A stretch of DNA of 64,000 bases from Amphritea pacifica (GCF_016924145.1 NZ_JAFFZO010000009.1:74411-138410); one strand, 5' to 3'; counted from the stretch's first letter, positions 26,026-35,199 are shown. The notes: a model not told the origin generated them from the letters alone. Made by a program: numbers and translations.

Positions 26026-26565
26026 ATGAACCACGAGATCAACTACAAAAACAATCCGCTACACGGTCTGGGTTTAAAAGAGCTGCTCACCCAGATAGTT
26101 GATCACTACGGTTTTGAGATTCTCTATGCCTACCTGAATATCAACTGTTTCAAGACCAACCCGAGCATCGAGTCGAGCGTTAAATTTCTCAAGAAAACCG
26201 ACTGGGCACGGGAGAAGGTAGAGTTGTTCTACCTGTACAAGTTTAAAAACCTGCCCCGGGTCTCATCTGAACAGTTTGCCCTGTCACCCAGAGACCGGAT
26301 TATTCCTGAAGGTCAGACACCCCGCGAACCTGCTGAACTGAGCCTGGAAGATGCTGCACGGATGCGGGAAAAACAGGCAAAGAAAGCCGCCGAGCATGGC
26401 AAAACCAAAAGCTATAAAGCAAACAGAAAGCCAGGTGGCTATTCCAGCAAACAGGAAAATGCCCGGGATAAACAGGAGCCCTGGGAACCTGAGAGAAAAG
26501 CATCTGATGCTCCGAACCGCTCATCTGACAACGATGATGACCCATGGGCAAAGTGGCGGAAATAA
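26026..26565 (+). CDS. VF530-type DNA-binding protein (DUF2132) with charged tail
   Basis: 179 aa. Residues 1-75 match the VF530 family ([25 protein letters not shown], then [29 protein letters not shown]), a small helical domain proposed to bind DNA. Residues 100-179 form a low-complexity tail rich in Lys/Glu/Arg/Ser/Asp ending in [10 protein letters not shown], probably disordered. This tail is longer than in the minimal family members. The Shine-Dalgarno is weak. A perfect terminator follows at 26584. Confidence 0.8.
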   Translation: MNHEINYKNNPLHGLGLKELLTQIVDHYGFEILYAYLNINCFKTNPSIESSVKFLKKTDWAREKVELFYLYKFKNLPRVSSEQFALSPRDRIIPEGQTPREPAELSLEDAARMREKQAKKAAEHGKTKSYKANRKPGGYSSKQENARDKQEPWEPERKASDAPNRSSDNDDDPWAKWRK

Positions 26566-26583
26566 TGACCTGCCTATAACAAC

Positions 26584-26607
26584 AAAACCGCCTACAAAGG
26601 CGGTTTT
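26584..26607. terminator. Bidirectional terminator after VF530-type gene
   Basis: AAAACCGCC, loop TACAAA, GGCGGTTTT. It lies between the convergent VF530-type and RidA genes and has A/T tracts on both sides. Confidence 0.8.
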
Positions 26608-26642
26608 ATCAGCTAAACGGACTTAACCAGGCATTAATTGAC

Positions 26643-27023
26643 TCATGCGCCAGGAACCGCCGCATATGCTACAACTTCACAAAGCATCTCTTCCCGGGCT
26701 AACCCTGCGACAACCATTGCGGCACGATTCGGATAGGGGGCGTTAAAGTACTCCGCATAAACCTGATTAAACACCGGTAGATACTCGCGATCGGTAACAT
26801 AGATCAGTACCTGAGTGACATCATCCATAGTCAGCTCTGCCGCACCAAGGGTATGTTTAAAGTTTTCCATGGTCTGGCGCGCCTGAGCTGCAATTCCGCC
26901 CTCTACAACCTGACCTTCAGCATTAATCGGGATCTGTGCAGTCGACAGCTGGCCATTGGCAATAACCGCCCACTCAAGCGGGGCTTTGGAGGCAAACAGG
27001 TCAGTTTTTACAGCTTGTTTCAT
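26643..27023 (-). CDS. RidA-family (YjgF/YER057c) protein
   Basis: 126 aa. The conserved Arg of the active site lies in PYPNRAAMVVAG, followed by EMLCEVVAYAAVP, and QARQTMENFKHTL is the family central helix. RidA proteins deaminate reactive enamine/imine intermediates. It is the last gene of the ALDH-dipeptidase-BCCT series but is separated from BCCT by a 180-nt repeat-containing gap. Its role there may be to remove imines formed during catabolism of an amine compound (inference). Confidence 0.87.
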   Translation of the reverse strand: MKQAVKTDLFASKAPLEWAVIANGQLSTAQIPINAEGQVVEGGIAAQARQTMENFKHTLGAAELTMDDVTQVLIYVTDREYLPVFNQVYAEYFNAPYPNRAAMVVAGLAREEMLCEVVAYAAVPGA

Positions 27024-27127
27024 AACAATTCACTTATATTAAAGATAGAGATCTGAAGTCCGAGCGCTTTGCTTGTCCGAGCGTTACCCGTGGCAACTTG
27101 TCCGATAAGCGCAAGAATCAAATTCAG

Positions 27128-27172
27128 ACACTGTGCCTGTCCGCTTTCTCGGAACTCGGACAAACACAGTGT
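27128..27172. repeat. Imperfect long hairpin between RidA and BCCT genes
   Basis: Arms ACACTGTG-CC-TGTCCG and CGGACA-AA-CACAGTGT around a 13-nt loop. GTCCGAGCG is also repeated directly at 27059 and 27075. The region looks like a small repetitive element and could act as a processing or attenuation structure between the two genes. Confidence 0.45.
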
Positions 27173-27203
27173 TCGGACCAGTGAAACGATCAGACTTCGT
27201 TGA

Positions 27204-28784
27204 TTAAAGCCCCTGCTCGTCCGCCATTTTGCGGGCTATCTGAGGGGCGGTCCAAAGCGAGGGCAGCAACACCAGAGATACCGGAACCGCCGTTACCACG
27301 ATGAACGACTGCAACGCAGAGATACCGCCTGCACCTATCGAGATCAGCAGAGCTGCAACAATCCCCATCATGATGCCCCAGAAAACTCTGACCGAACTTT
27401 GTGGATGATCGGTACCGGTCATCACCATAGAAACGGCATAGGTCATTGAGTCACCGGTAGTCGCCACAAAGATCGTTGTCAGAATTAAAAACAGCACGGA
27501 GATCATAAAGCCCATCGGCAACTGCTCAGTAATCGCCAGTAGCGCAGCAGGAAGATTGAATCCGGTAAAGGGTTCAGAGATCACACCAGGGTTCGCCAAC
27601 TCATAAGCCAGCCCACTGCCACCAACAATCGTAAACCAGAAGCAGGTGATTACCGGAGCCACGACAGAGATCAGCAGGATCATCTCGCGGATAGTACGAC
27701 CTTTGGAGATACGTGCAACAAACATCGCCATCAAAGGCCCATAGCCCAGAAACCAGCCCCAGAAGAACACAGTCCACCAGTCCAGCCAGCCGGTATCAGC
27801 CCGGAACGTTGCCATCGGAATAAACTGATCCAGATAGACCCCAAAGGATTGCAGGAAACCATCAATAATGAATGCTGTCGGGCCAAAGACCAGGATAAAC
27901 GCCATCAAAATAACCGCCAGAATAACGTTAGCCCTGCTAAGAATCTGAATACCTTTGGTGACGCCACTAACCGCAGAAAGGGTATAGATACCGATCAGAC
28001 CTGCGAGGATCATCAACTGAGTTGAATAGGTATTGGGAATGCCAAACAGTTTCTCCAGACCAAAGCTGACCTGTAACCCAAGAAAGCCGATCGGCCCAAC
28101 GGTGCCCGCAACCACTGCCAGCACGCAGCTGGAATCGACAATAGCGCCCAGAGGACCGCTCATCACTTTGTCACCAAAAACCGGGTACAGCAGCGTGCGG
28201 GGTTTAAGAGGCAACCCTTTTTCATAATGCAGGTACATAAACACAATACCGGTCAGGCTTCCCAGTATTGCCCAGGCCAGAAATCCCCAGTGCATAAAAC
28301 TCTGCGCCAGGGCGTTATATGCAGCCTGAGCAGTACCCGCTTCAGTAGCCGCAAAAAGCGGCGGCGCCGAGGTAAAATGCGCCATCGGCTCAGCAGCAGC
28401 CCAGAATACTCCGCCACCCGCCAGCAAAGTACACATAATCACAGAAACCCACTGAAACAGCGGCATCTCGGGGACTTTTACGCCGCCCAGCACCACTGAT
28501 CCGGTGCGTCCCAGCGTCAGAAACAGGCCGATCACAAAGGTCAGTAGCAGCAAAATCTGCCAGTAAGCACCGAAATATTTAGTGGAAGTAGCAAAGGCGG
28601 CGTTAACCCAGCCAGACATCATTTCTATATCATAAAGAGCCAGTACGGCAAACAGTACCAGCACACCACCACTGATCAGAAATACTGGAAGATCAACACC
28701 TGCCAGTAGTTTTTTTCCGGCCATCTCAGCCTCGTTATTGCATATCTGCTGCCCGGCAACAGTCGCTTGCGTTGTGTTACTCAT
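27204..28784 (-). CDS. BCCT-family betaine/carnitine/choline transporter
   Basis: 526 aa with about 12 transmembrane segments. The family signature is in WTVFFWGWFLGYGPLMAMFVARISKGRTIREMI (about residues 330-360), close to the BCCT consensus. The aromatic box region reads FWAAAEPMAHF, a variant of the usual Y-x3-EP. It should import a quaternary ammonium compound by H+ or Na+ symport. The short C-terminus (about 15 residues) lacks the long osmosensing tail of BetP, which points to catabolic uptake rather than osmosensing. CAGGAG precedes the ATG. Confidence 0.92.
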   Translation of the reverse strand: MSNTTQATVAGQQICNNEAEMAGKKLLAGVDLPVFLISGGVLVLFAVLALYDIEMMSGWVNAAFATSTKYFGAYWQILLLLTFVIGLFLTLGRTGSVVLGGVKVPEMPLFQWVSVIMCTLLAGGGVFWAAAEPMAHFTSAPPLFAATEAGTAQAAYNALAQSFMHWGFLAWAILGSLTGIVFMYLHYEKGLPLKPRTLLYPVFGDKVMSGPLGAIVDSSCVLAVVAGTVGPIGFLGLQVSFGLEKLFGIPNTYSTQLMILAGLIGIYTLSAVSGVTKGIQILSRANVILAVILMAFILVFGPTAFIIDGFLQSFGVYLDQFIPMATFRADTGWLDWWTVFFWGWFLGYGPLMAMFVARISKGRTIREMILLISVVAPVITCFWFTIVGGSGLAYELANPGVISEPFTGFNLPAALLAITEQLPMGFMISVLFLILTTIFVATTGDSMTYAVSMVMTGTDHPQSSVRVFWGIMMGIVAALLISIGAGGISALQSFIVVTAVPVSLVLLPSLWTAPQIARKMADEQGL

Positions 28785-28830
28785 TTTCGTCTCCTGATGG
28801 ATCTTTATACTTATTCGTTATCAGGTAAAC

Positions 28831-28869
28831 CTATGGCTCAGACAGGACTCTCAAAGGTCTGAGCCATAG
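28831..28869 (-). promoter_or_regulatory. Perfect 13-bp hairpin between dipeptidase and BCCT genes
   Basis: CTATGGCTCAGAC (28831-28843) and GTCTGAGCCATAG (28857-28869) form an uninterrupted 13-bp stem with a 13-nt loop in the 91-nt gap between two co-directional genes. There is no T-run, so it is more likely an mRNA processing or stability element, or a partial attenuator, than a full terminator. Confidence 0.5.
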
Positions 28870-28875
28870 ACCTAT

Positions 28876-29904
28876 TTACATGCTTGATTGCGGTTTAAGC
28901 CCGGCGTCAAGAACGTTCAGCCAGTTCAAACCCATGATTTTGGCCACATCCTCACGGCTAAACCCCCGCTCCAGTAGTCCATTCGTCAGATTTGGGAAGT
29001 CTCTGCTATCCCGAAACCAGGACAGCGGTCGCGGCCAGTCGGCATTACTTTTTGAACCTTCACCATAATCCATAGACTTTGACCAGCGTCCATTTCGCAT
29101 CCATTCCAGGACAGAAAGAGGTTGCTCCTGACACAGATCAGTGCCGATACCGATCTGATCAATGCCCATCATATCGGCGGTGCTGGCGACCATGTCACAG
29201 AAGTCACCGAGGGTGCAGTCCGGGCCATTTTTCAGATGAAATGGATACAGACTGAAGCCTAATAACCCTCCGGATTCTCCCAGAGCCCGGAGCACCCGAT
29301 CTGATTTATTCCGCTTTGCTTCATGGAAACTGAGCGGATTTGCATGGGAGATGACAATGGGACGATCAGAGATTTCGATCGCATCCAGTGTGCTGCGCTC
29401 ACCGCTGTGGCTCATATCGACAATCATGCCCACCCGGTTCATCTCTTTAATCGCCTGACGCCCAAAGCGGGTAACACCACTGTCTTCTGCCTCATAACAA
29501 CCACAGGCAAGCAGGCTCTGATTGTTATAGGTCAGCTGCATGATCATCAGATTCAGCTCACGCATCACCTCAATCATGCCGATATCATCCTCAATGGGAG
29601 AACAGTTTTGCGCGCCGAACATGATGCCGACTCTGCCGGTCTGTTTGGCTACGCGAATATCTGCAGCACTGCGTACCGGCATGATCAGATCACTGTTCAA
29701 CTCGAGCAGACGGTTCCACTCGGCAATGCGGGTCAGCGTTTCCCTGATCTGTTCGTGATAAACGATGGTGGCATGCACCATCGTTACGCCACCTTCACGC
29801 AGCTGTTCGAAGATCTTCCGGTCCCAGTTGGAGTACTGCAGGCCGTCGATAACGATCAACTCTGAATGCAGTGCCTGAGCGTGTTGTTCTTGTATTGATT
29901 GCAT
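28876..29904 (-). CDS. Peptidase M19 (membrane dipeptidase)-family protein with altered metal site
   Basis: 342 aa TIM-barrel amidohydrolase-like protein. The two later zinc histidines are in VDMSHSGERSTLDAIE and PIVISHANPLSF, and the Asp is in IGIGTDLCQEQ. The N-terminal HxD of renal dipeptidase is missing (IDGLQYSNW instead of DGHND), and the bridging Glu position reads GAQNCS. It therefore belongs to the divergent M19 group found beside dimethylglycine/betaine genes, and classic dipeptidase activity is doubtful. It lies 12 nt after the aldehyde dehydrogenase stop, so the two are co-transcribed. Confidence 0.8.
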   Translation of the reverse strand: MQSIQEQHAQALHSELIVIDGLQYSNWDRKIFEQLREGGVTMVHATIVYHEQIRETLTRIAEWNRLLELNSDLIMPVRSAADIRVAKQTGRVGIMFGAQNCSPIEDDIGMIEVMRELNLMIMQLTYNNQSLLACGCYEAEDSGVTRFGRQAIKEMNRVGMIVDMSHSGERSTLDAIEISDRPIVISHANPLSFHEAKRNKSDRVLRALGESGGLLGFSLYPFHLKNGPDCTLGDFCDMVASTADMMGIDQIGIGTDLCQEQPLSVLEWMRNGRWSKSMDYGEGSKSNADWPRPLSWFRDSRDFPNLTNGLLERGFSREDVAKIMGLNWLNVLDAGLKPQSSM

Positions 29905-29916
29905 TAGTCGCCTCCG

Positions 29917-31362
29917 TTAACCACGGATATAGGTAGTCTTAACGACGGTATAAAACTCTTTGGCATAGCTACCCTGTTCCCGCGGCCCGAAGCTTGAATC
30001 TTTACGGCCACCAAACGGCACATGGTAATCAGTTCCCGCCGTTGGGAGGTTTACCATCACACAACCAGTTTTGGCGTTACGCTTGAAATCTGTCGCATAT
30101 TTCAAAGACTCTGTGCAGATACCGCCGGTCAGACCGAAGTTGGTATCATTCAGGGTTGCCAACGCTTCGTTATAATCTTTAACCCGGATAATACTGGCGA
30201 TCGGGGCAAACGCTTCTTCACGGTTAATGGTCATCTGATTTGTGGTTTCAGTGAACAGTGCCGGCTGCATGTAGTAACCTTCCGTCTCCTCAGTCAGCAC
30301 TTCGCCACCAAATATGAGGTTGCCACCCTCTTTCTTAGCGATCTCAAGATAGTGAAGGTTTTGCTCCATCTGTCGGGCATCAGCCACAGCCCCGATATGG
30401 ACCCCGGGCTTAAGTGGATGACCGACAACCAGTGTCTTCATACGCTCTATCATCGCCTCAACGAAACGGTCATGAATCCCTTCAGTGACGATCAGGCGGG
30501 AAGACGCGGTACACTTCTGCCCCGTACCACCAAAAGCGCCACCCACCGCACATTCGACTGCGTTATCCAGATCCGCATCATCGAGCACAACCAGTGCATT
30601 TTTACTACCCATTTCCAACTGACACTTGACCAGATTGATCGCAGTAGCAGCAGCCACTTTACGACCCGTTTCAAGAGAACCGGTAAAGGTCAGCGCGTTA
30701 ATGCCGCGGGAATTGATCAGCACATCACCCACTTCTGAACCCGGCCCCATCACCAGATTAAACGTTCCGGCAGGCAGTCCCTGTCGTGAGATGATTTCAG
30801 TCAGCGCCCAGGCTGATGCGGGAACCTGATTAGCTGGTTTCCAGACAACAGCGTTACCAAAAGCCAGCGCCGGAGCGATCTTCCAGGCACCGGTAGCGGT
30901 AGGAAAATTCCAAGGCGTGATAATGCCGACTACACCCACCGGTTCCCGGCGGGTTTCAATCTCAATACCGGGGCGCACAGAGTCAGCAGTCTCGCCCATC
31001 TGGCGCAGTACTTCTGCCGCGTAATAGTGGAAAAACTGACCTGAACGATAGGTTTCACCCACTCCTTCCGCCAGTGTCTTCCCCTCTTCCCGGGCCAGCA
31101 GCTCACCCAACTCATCTTTACGGGCGATCAGCTCATCGCCAATCCCCATTAATACTGAGTAACGTTGCTCCAGACCACTCTTTGCCCACTCAGCCTGACC
31201 GACAGCTGCCGCCGCAATCGCCACCTCAGTCTGCGCCTTATCGGCCTGAGCATAGTTGCCAATCACATCGCTGATATCGGCCGGGCTGATATTTATCACC
31301 TGCCCCTTATTACCCTCAACCCACTCACCTGCAATGTAATTGCGAAAAACTGAATCAGACAT
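29917..31362 (-). CDS. NAD(P)-dependent aldehyde dehydrogenase (2-oxoglutarate semialdehyde dehydrogenase-like)
   Basis: 481 aa ALDH superfamily enzyme. The catalytic Cys is in GGTGQKCTASSRL (about residue 285), the general-base Glu in CQLEMGSKNALVV (about 251) and the NAD motif in TFTGSLETGRKVA. The whole resembles alpha-ketoglutaric semialdehyde dehydrogenases of hydroxyproline/pentose pathways, but substrate assignment is uncertain. First gene of the ALDH-M19-BCCT series, with AGGAGG before the ATG and a 19-bp palindrome upstream that is a likely LysR site. Confidence 0.88.
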   Translation of the reverse strand: MSDSVFRNYIAGEWVEGNKGQVINISPADISDVIGNYAQADKAQTEVAIAAAAVGQAEWAKSGLEQRYSVLMGIGDELIARKDELGELLAREEGKTLAEGVGETYRSGQFFHYYAAEVLRQMGETADSVRPGIEIETRREPVGVVGIITPWNFPTATGAWKIAPALAFGNAVVWKPANQVPASAWALTEIISRQGLPAGTFNLVMGPGSEVGDVLINSRGINALTFTGSLETGRKVAAATAINLVKCQLEMGSKNALVVLDDADLDNAVECAVGGAFGGTGQKCTASSRLIVTEGIHDRFVEAMIERMKTLVVGHPLKPGVHIGAVADARQMEQNLHYLEIAKKEGGNLIFGGEVLTEETEGYYMQPALFTETTNQMTINREEAFAPIASIIRVKDYNEALATLNDTNFGLTGGICTESLKYATDFKRNAKTGCVMVNLPTAGTDYHVPFGGRKDSSFGPREQGSYAKEFYTVVKTTYIRG

Positions 31363-31437
31363 ATCGACCTCCTGAATGTAGATGGATCAATCATAGGCCC
31401 TGTGCTTTAATAAGAATAATTAATAAATAATATCTAC

Positions 31438-31456
31438 TGATAAGGCTTCCTTATCA
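31438..31456. promoter_or_regulatory. 19-bp palindrome, candidate LysR operator
   Basis: TGATAAGG-CTT-CCTTATCA is a perfect inverted repeat containing the T-N11-A LysR motif. It lies in the 134-bp divergent region between the aldehyde dehydrogenase gene and the lysR-type gene. Confidence 0.6.
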
Positions 31457-31496
31457 CCATTTATCAACGACTCCCGATGCATATGAGGGATATGCC

Positions 31497-32393
31497 ATGC
31501 TGCCTGAATTTAAAATTACTCAATTACGCCACTTTGTCTGGGTCGCTGAACTGAAAGGCTTTCATGCTGCCGCGGAAAAAGCTCATCGCACTCAACCGGC
31601 GATTTCGCTGTCTATTCGTGATCTTGAAAATAAACTCAGCGAATCACTGTTTGAAAAGCGCAACGCCAAAACAGCCAAGACAGAGCTGACACCCTTTGGC
31701 GAGTATTTTCTGCCTAAAGCGAAAGAGCTGATCGAACATCACGACCGGATTTCGGAAGATATGACACTGCTGGCCGAACATAAGACAGGTCATCTGCGTC
31801 TGGCATCAGTGCCTTCCATTGCAAGCCAGGTATTACCCGAGCTGTTATTGGAGTTTGTTAACAATACGCCCGATCTGCATATCAGTTTCTTTGACGATAA
31901 CTCTTCCGCGGTATACCGGATGGTAGAAAATCAACAGGTAGATTTCGGTATCGCTCACCTGTTTCATGAACAGGAACACAGCGATAAAACCTTTATTCCG
32001 ATCTGGGAAGATCAGATTGGAGTGGTATGTCCAAAGGATCATCCACTGGCAGAATTCAAAGAGTTACACTGGAAAGAGTTACGCAACCATCGATTGATTG
32101 GTAACGGTACCTCCCGCTTGCTGGAAGACAGTGAAGCACGACCTCTGATCGGGCACTCGCAATTCTACATCTCCAACATGATATCGCTGATCGCCATGTT
32201 AGAGGCCGGTTTTGGCGTAACGACACTACCCCGGTATGCGGTCCCCAAAGAGAGTGAAACCCTGTGCTTTATTCCGTTGAGCACGCCGGTGGTTGTGCGG
32301 CGAATCGGTATCGTCACACTGACAAACAGATCGCTGACGCCACCCGCTCAGGCATTGGTGGACTTTATTCTGGCCAGAAGTCGCCCGGCGTAA
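31497..32393 (+). CDS. LysR-family transcriptional regulator
   Basis: 298 aa. N-terminal winged HTH (ITQLRHFVWVAELKGFHAAAEKAHRTQPAISLSIRDLE, residues 7-45) and a C-terminal periplasmic-binding-like effector domain (GHLRLASVPSIASQVLPELL onward). It is divergent from the ALDH-M19-BCCT genes and probably regulates them. The inducer is unknown and is perhaps the transported quaternary amine or its aldehyde product. Confidence 0.9.
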   Translation: MLPEFKITQLRHFVWVAELKGFHAAAEKAHRTQPAISLSIRDLENKLSESLFEKRNAKTAKTELTPFGEYFLPKAKELIEHHDRISEDMTLLAEHKTGHLRLASVPSIASQVLPELLLEFVNNTPDLHISFFDDNSSAVYRMVENQQVDFGIAHLFHEQEHSDKTFIPIWEDQIGVVCPKDHPLAEFKELHWKELRNHRLIGNGTSRLLEDSEARPLIGHSQFYISNMISLIAMLEAGFGVTTLPRYAVPKESETLCFIPLSTPVVVRRIGIVTLTNRSLTPPAQALVDFILARSRPA

Positions 32394-32556
32394 GCAGGTT
32401 CAGAATAAATTTTCAGATCTTTGCTATGTGAAACATCGTTCAGATGTATAGGAAAAATAATGGCTTGAGCCATTTTGATAAGTTTTGCTTATTAGCCGAT
32501 ATAACCTTCTGATTTGTATGTGATCCCTTTTATAGCCCATGATAAATCGCATACAG

Positions 32557-32704
32557 GCAGGGCATGACAGACAATGGCCGTTATCTCCTCCCTGTAGTGC
32601 GCCCTGCATACAATAATTACAAACGAAACCTGTAGCGCGCAGACAGGAGCCTGGACTCCTGAAGGTTTCGGACACATCTATGCTGTTAACTATAAAAAGA
32701 TGTG
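32557..32704 (+). promoter_or_regulatory. Structured leader upstream of the 573-aa gene
   Basis: Three possible hairpins follow one another before the start at 32729: GCAGGGC/GCCCTGC (32557-32563 with 32601-32607); a two-tier stem CGAAACCT/AGGTTTCG (32624-32631 with 32663-32670) enclosing CAGGAG/CTCCTG (32644-32649 with 32656-32661); and CACATCT/AGATGTG (32673-32679 with 32698-32704). CCTGTAG(T/C)GCGC occurs twice (32591 and 32629). I recognise no known riboswitch. The rest of the 335-bp gap from 32394 is AT-rich. Confidence 0.4.
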
Positions 32705-32728
32705 CTGCTATTTATGAGGATAACAATA

Positions 32729-34450
32729 ATGACCACGTCTGCTGCAATACAGGCTTCCCTGAGAGGCGATAATGCACTGCCACTGCGCCCGGTTGATCAG
32801 GTTATGGATCTGGAACGTCTGGGCGCTATTCATCAGAGCCGACTCAGTTTTATGCGCACCCTGGTACGCCGGATCATGCGTGAGCGCTGGCAAATCGAAC
32901 CAGTTCGCTTTGAACTCGACCCGCAGGGCTACGGCACTGTCGTCTACGAAATCACAACACCCAATAAGTGCTATAGCTTTGTTCTGTTTTCCGATTACCT
33001 TTCCCCGGACGAGCGCAACGACCGGGTGATCGCCACAAAGTGGGATCTGACCATGGCGCTGGTAGATGGCCAGGTTGATGATATCTACCTGGAAAAACTG
33101 CGCCAGAATGTCCCTAAGCAGGAAGCTGGCCGCGTCAATGCGCGGGTATTCGTACTCTCCCGTGCCAATCGTAGTGCCCGGAATTTCGACTATGTTGTTG
33201 ATCAGTTAGCCTGTGGCAAACAACCCGATGTCGCCCAGATAGCCCGTGTAGGCTATCTGTATCGAACCACTGCGGTTTACGGTAGCGGTAAGCTGGGTAT
33301 GGCCGACTGGGAAAAGGTGTCTTCCCGTCACCCCGATTTCAACCGTCCTTTCGCCGCAGAAATGTTTGTCTGTCTGATGCTGCGGAACTTCAGTCTGCTT
33401 CAGGCGGAGCATATTGCACAGCACCGTACCCCAGAAACCTACCATCCGATGCTGCCAGAGATTAAACGTTTTTTCGGTATTGGCAATTCAACCGGTCTGG
33501 GTATGGCTCCCTACCTGATCAATCACCCGTTACTGATTAACCAATGGGTAGAGATGCGGGAACTGGCGCTGGCAAGGGTGCGGGTGCTGGGTAACATCAA
33601 CAAGCGTATCACTCAGCAATTCCCTGAATTACTGGAACGCTGTGCTATTCATACAGAACAAACCGTCACCGAAGATGCCTGGCAGACAGCCAATAACCTG
33701 CAGGTACTTAAAGATCTGGAAGCGATTCGTGAGCGTACGGCTAACGGCATCGGCAGTTGGGATACTCTGCTCAGATGGAGTGAAGAAAACTGTTCACTGC
33801 AGGGACAGGAGATGCTGGTGTCAGTAATGCTGGAGCTCTACCCAGAACTGGTAGATGAGCTGGAAGATTATCACACCGTCGAGGAGTTTCTGGATCTGGA
33901 CCCGGTGATGCCGCTGCAGCAGCTGAAGCAGGTCATCGAGCAACGTTACCAGTGGGCGCTGGTGATGGACTTTTCTGCGGACGGCGCAAAAGACACTTTC
34001 TGGTACCGATCTGAAGAGAAAATGGAACCTCGCCTGGGTGATGCACGGGAGGAGAATGGTAAAGAGAAACAGATGGCACTGGGGGTAGGTTATGCCGTAC
34101 GCAAATGCTATGACCAGCTGTGTCAGTACATCAGTGAACATCCGCAACACTCCACTGCCCGGTTTATGGTTGCACAGCCGAAACTGCGCGGTATTGTCCG
34201 GCGGATTCAGAGTATGAACCGCTGCATCTATGGCGATATACAGGCTAATCTGCTGGACCGGGATATACTCCCCATGCACCTGTTAAGAGCTAAACTGGCC
34301 TTTTTTGGTGTCGGTAAGTTTGATCCCCGGTCAAAACTATGGGTGCGCAATACCATGTTCCAGGGGGCTCCGCTACTGGAAGATATTGGTCACACATTCA
34401 ATGATGACTGGTTCATGCCTCTGGCCCCAGCGCAGCAAGGAGAACTCTGA
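32729..34450 (+). CDS. Unrecognised 573-aa cytosolic protein, coupled to DUF3726-type gene
   Basis: Start at the ATG at 32729 with GAGGATAA 5-9 nt upstream; a TTG at 32702 would add nine residues inside a predicted hairpin. There is no signal peptide, membrane segment or nucleotide-binding loop. Features seen are an N-terminal basic helix region (RTLVRRIMRERW), a Gly-rich GIGNSTGLGMAPYL near residue 270, acidic helices in the 380-420 range, and an Arg-rich segment RGIVRRIQSMNRCIYGD near 500. I do not recognise the family. Its stop overlaps the next start (TGATG), so the two products probably act together. Confidence 0.7.
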   Translation: MTTSAAIQASLRGDNALPLRPVDQVMDLERLGAIHQSRLSFMRTLVRRIMRERWQIEPVRFELDPQGYGTVVYEITTPNKCYSFVLFSDYLSPDERNDRVIATKWDLTMALVDGQVDDIYLEKLRQNVPKQEAGRVNARVFVLSRANRSARNFDYVVDQLACGKQPDVAQIARVGYLYRTTAVYGSGKLGMADWEKVSSRHPDFNRPFAAEMFVCLMLRNFSLLQAEHIAQHRTPETYHPMLPEIKRFFGIGNSTGLGMAPYLINHPLLINQWVEMRELALARVRVLGNINKRITQQFPELLERCAIHTEQTVTEDAWQTANNLQVLKDLEAIRERTANGIGSWDTLLRWSEENCSLQGQEMLVSVMLELYPELVDELEDYHTVEEFLDLDPVMPLQQLKQVIEQRYQWALVMDFSADGAKDTFWYRSEEKMEPRLGDAREENGKEKQMALGVGYAVRKCYDQLCQYISEHPQHSTARFMVAQPKLRGIVRRIQSMNRCIYGDIQANLLDRDILPMHLLRAKLAFFGVGKFDPRSKLWVRNTMFQGAPLLEDIGHTFNDDWFMPLAPAQQGEL

Positions 34451-35199
34451 TGCATGTATCTATGATTGAGCTGAAAGCCGCCCTGCGTCGTTGCTTTGAA
34501 GCCACCGGTTACTATGTTGGCAACTATGAGGATGCTGCCAATATGATTCTCTGGCTGGAAAAACATGGCCTTAAGGGACTGGATGAGTTGCAGCGCGCCC
34601 TCCCCTATATTGGCGATGACAGCAGCAAGCCCCTGAGTACCGTGATCTACGAAGACAGCACCTCAGCAATTATTGACAGTAACGGTCGCAGCGCACTGAA
34701 CTGTATCGCCGCATCAGTCGATCTCGCCCATGCTAAAGCGTTAGAAAACGGCATCGCAACGGTGACTGTGCATAACTGCCACAACCGGATGTTTATCCTT
34801 AAAGCACTGACCGATTGCGGTCGCCGTGGCATCAGTGTGGCCGCCTACTGGAAAAATGGCAATCAGACGGTAACCGAACATACGGCAGCCATTAAAGCAG
34901 GCGAACGCTATCCAAGTTACAGTGAAGCGATCACCAGCCTGCCAGCCAACGCGGAAGATAAACAGACGATGACGATTGTTTGCAGTTCACGGGTTGATCT
35001 GACCTCATCACTGCAGCAATCGAAAGGTAACCGGAATGCCCGTTATATAAGCGCTGAGCAGATCCGACTCAATAAAGAGCACAGTGTCGATTTCGGTATC
35101 GATATCGATGAAACTCTGTGGGCCGAAATCAATAGAATCGGCGAAGGTGTTCTGGTGGAAAATAGCGAGCGTTCCCGGCAGGGAGCGGGTGGTCGCTAA
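34450..35199 (+). CDS. DUF3726-type protein
   Basis: 249 aa, translationally coupled to the previous gene. It resembles the DUF3726 family, and parts such as SVDLAHAKALENGIATVTVHNCHNR and DCGRRGISVAAYWKNG recall a cut-down malate/L-lactate dehydrogenase 2 (Ldh2) fold, which is about 100 residues longer. Whether it binds NAD is unknown. A strong terminator 56 nt downstream ends this two-gene unit, which therefore has its own leader, two genes and terminator. Confidence 0.65.
   Translation: MHVSMIELKAALRRCFEATGYYVGNYEDAANMILWLEKHGLKGLDELQRALPYIGDDSSKPLSTVIYEDSTSAIIDSNGRSALNCIAASVDLAHAKALENGIATVTVHNCHNRMFILKALTDCGRRGISVAAYWKNGNQTVTEHTAAIKAGERYPSYSEAITSLPANAEDKQTMTIVCSSRVDLTSSLQQSKGNRNARYISAEQIRLNKEHSVDFGIDIDETLWAEINRIGEGVLVENSERSRQGAGGR

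Noticed and set aside
32424-32675. 83-codon minus-strand frame in the gap before the 573-aa gene
   Set aside because: No start signal, Cys-rich random composition, and it overlaps the structured leader.
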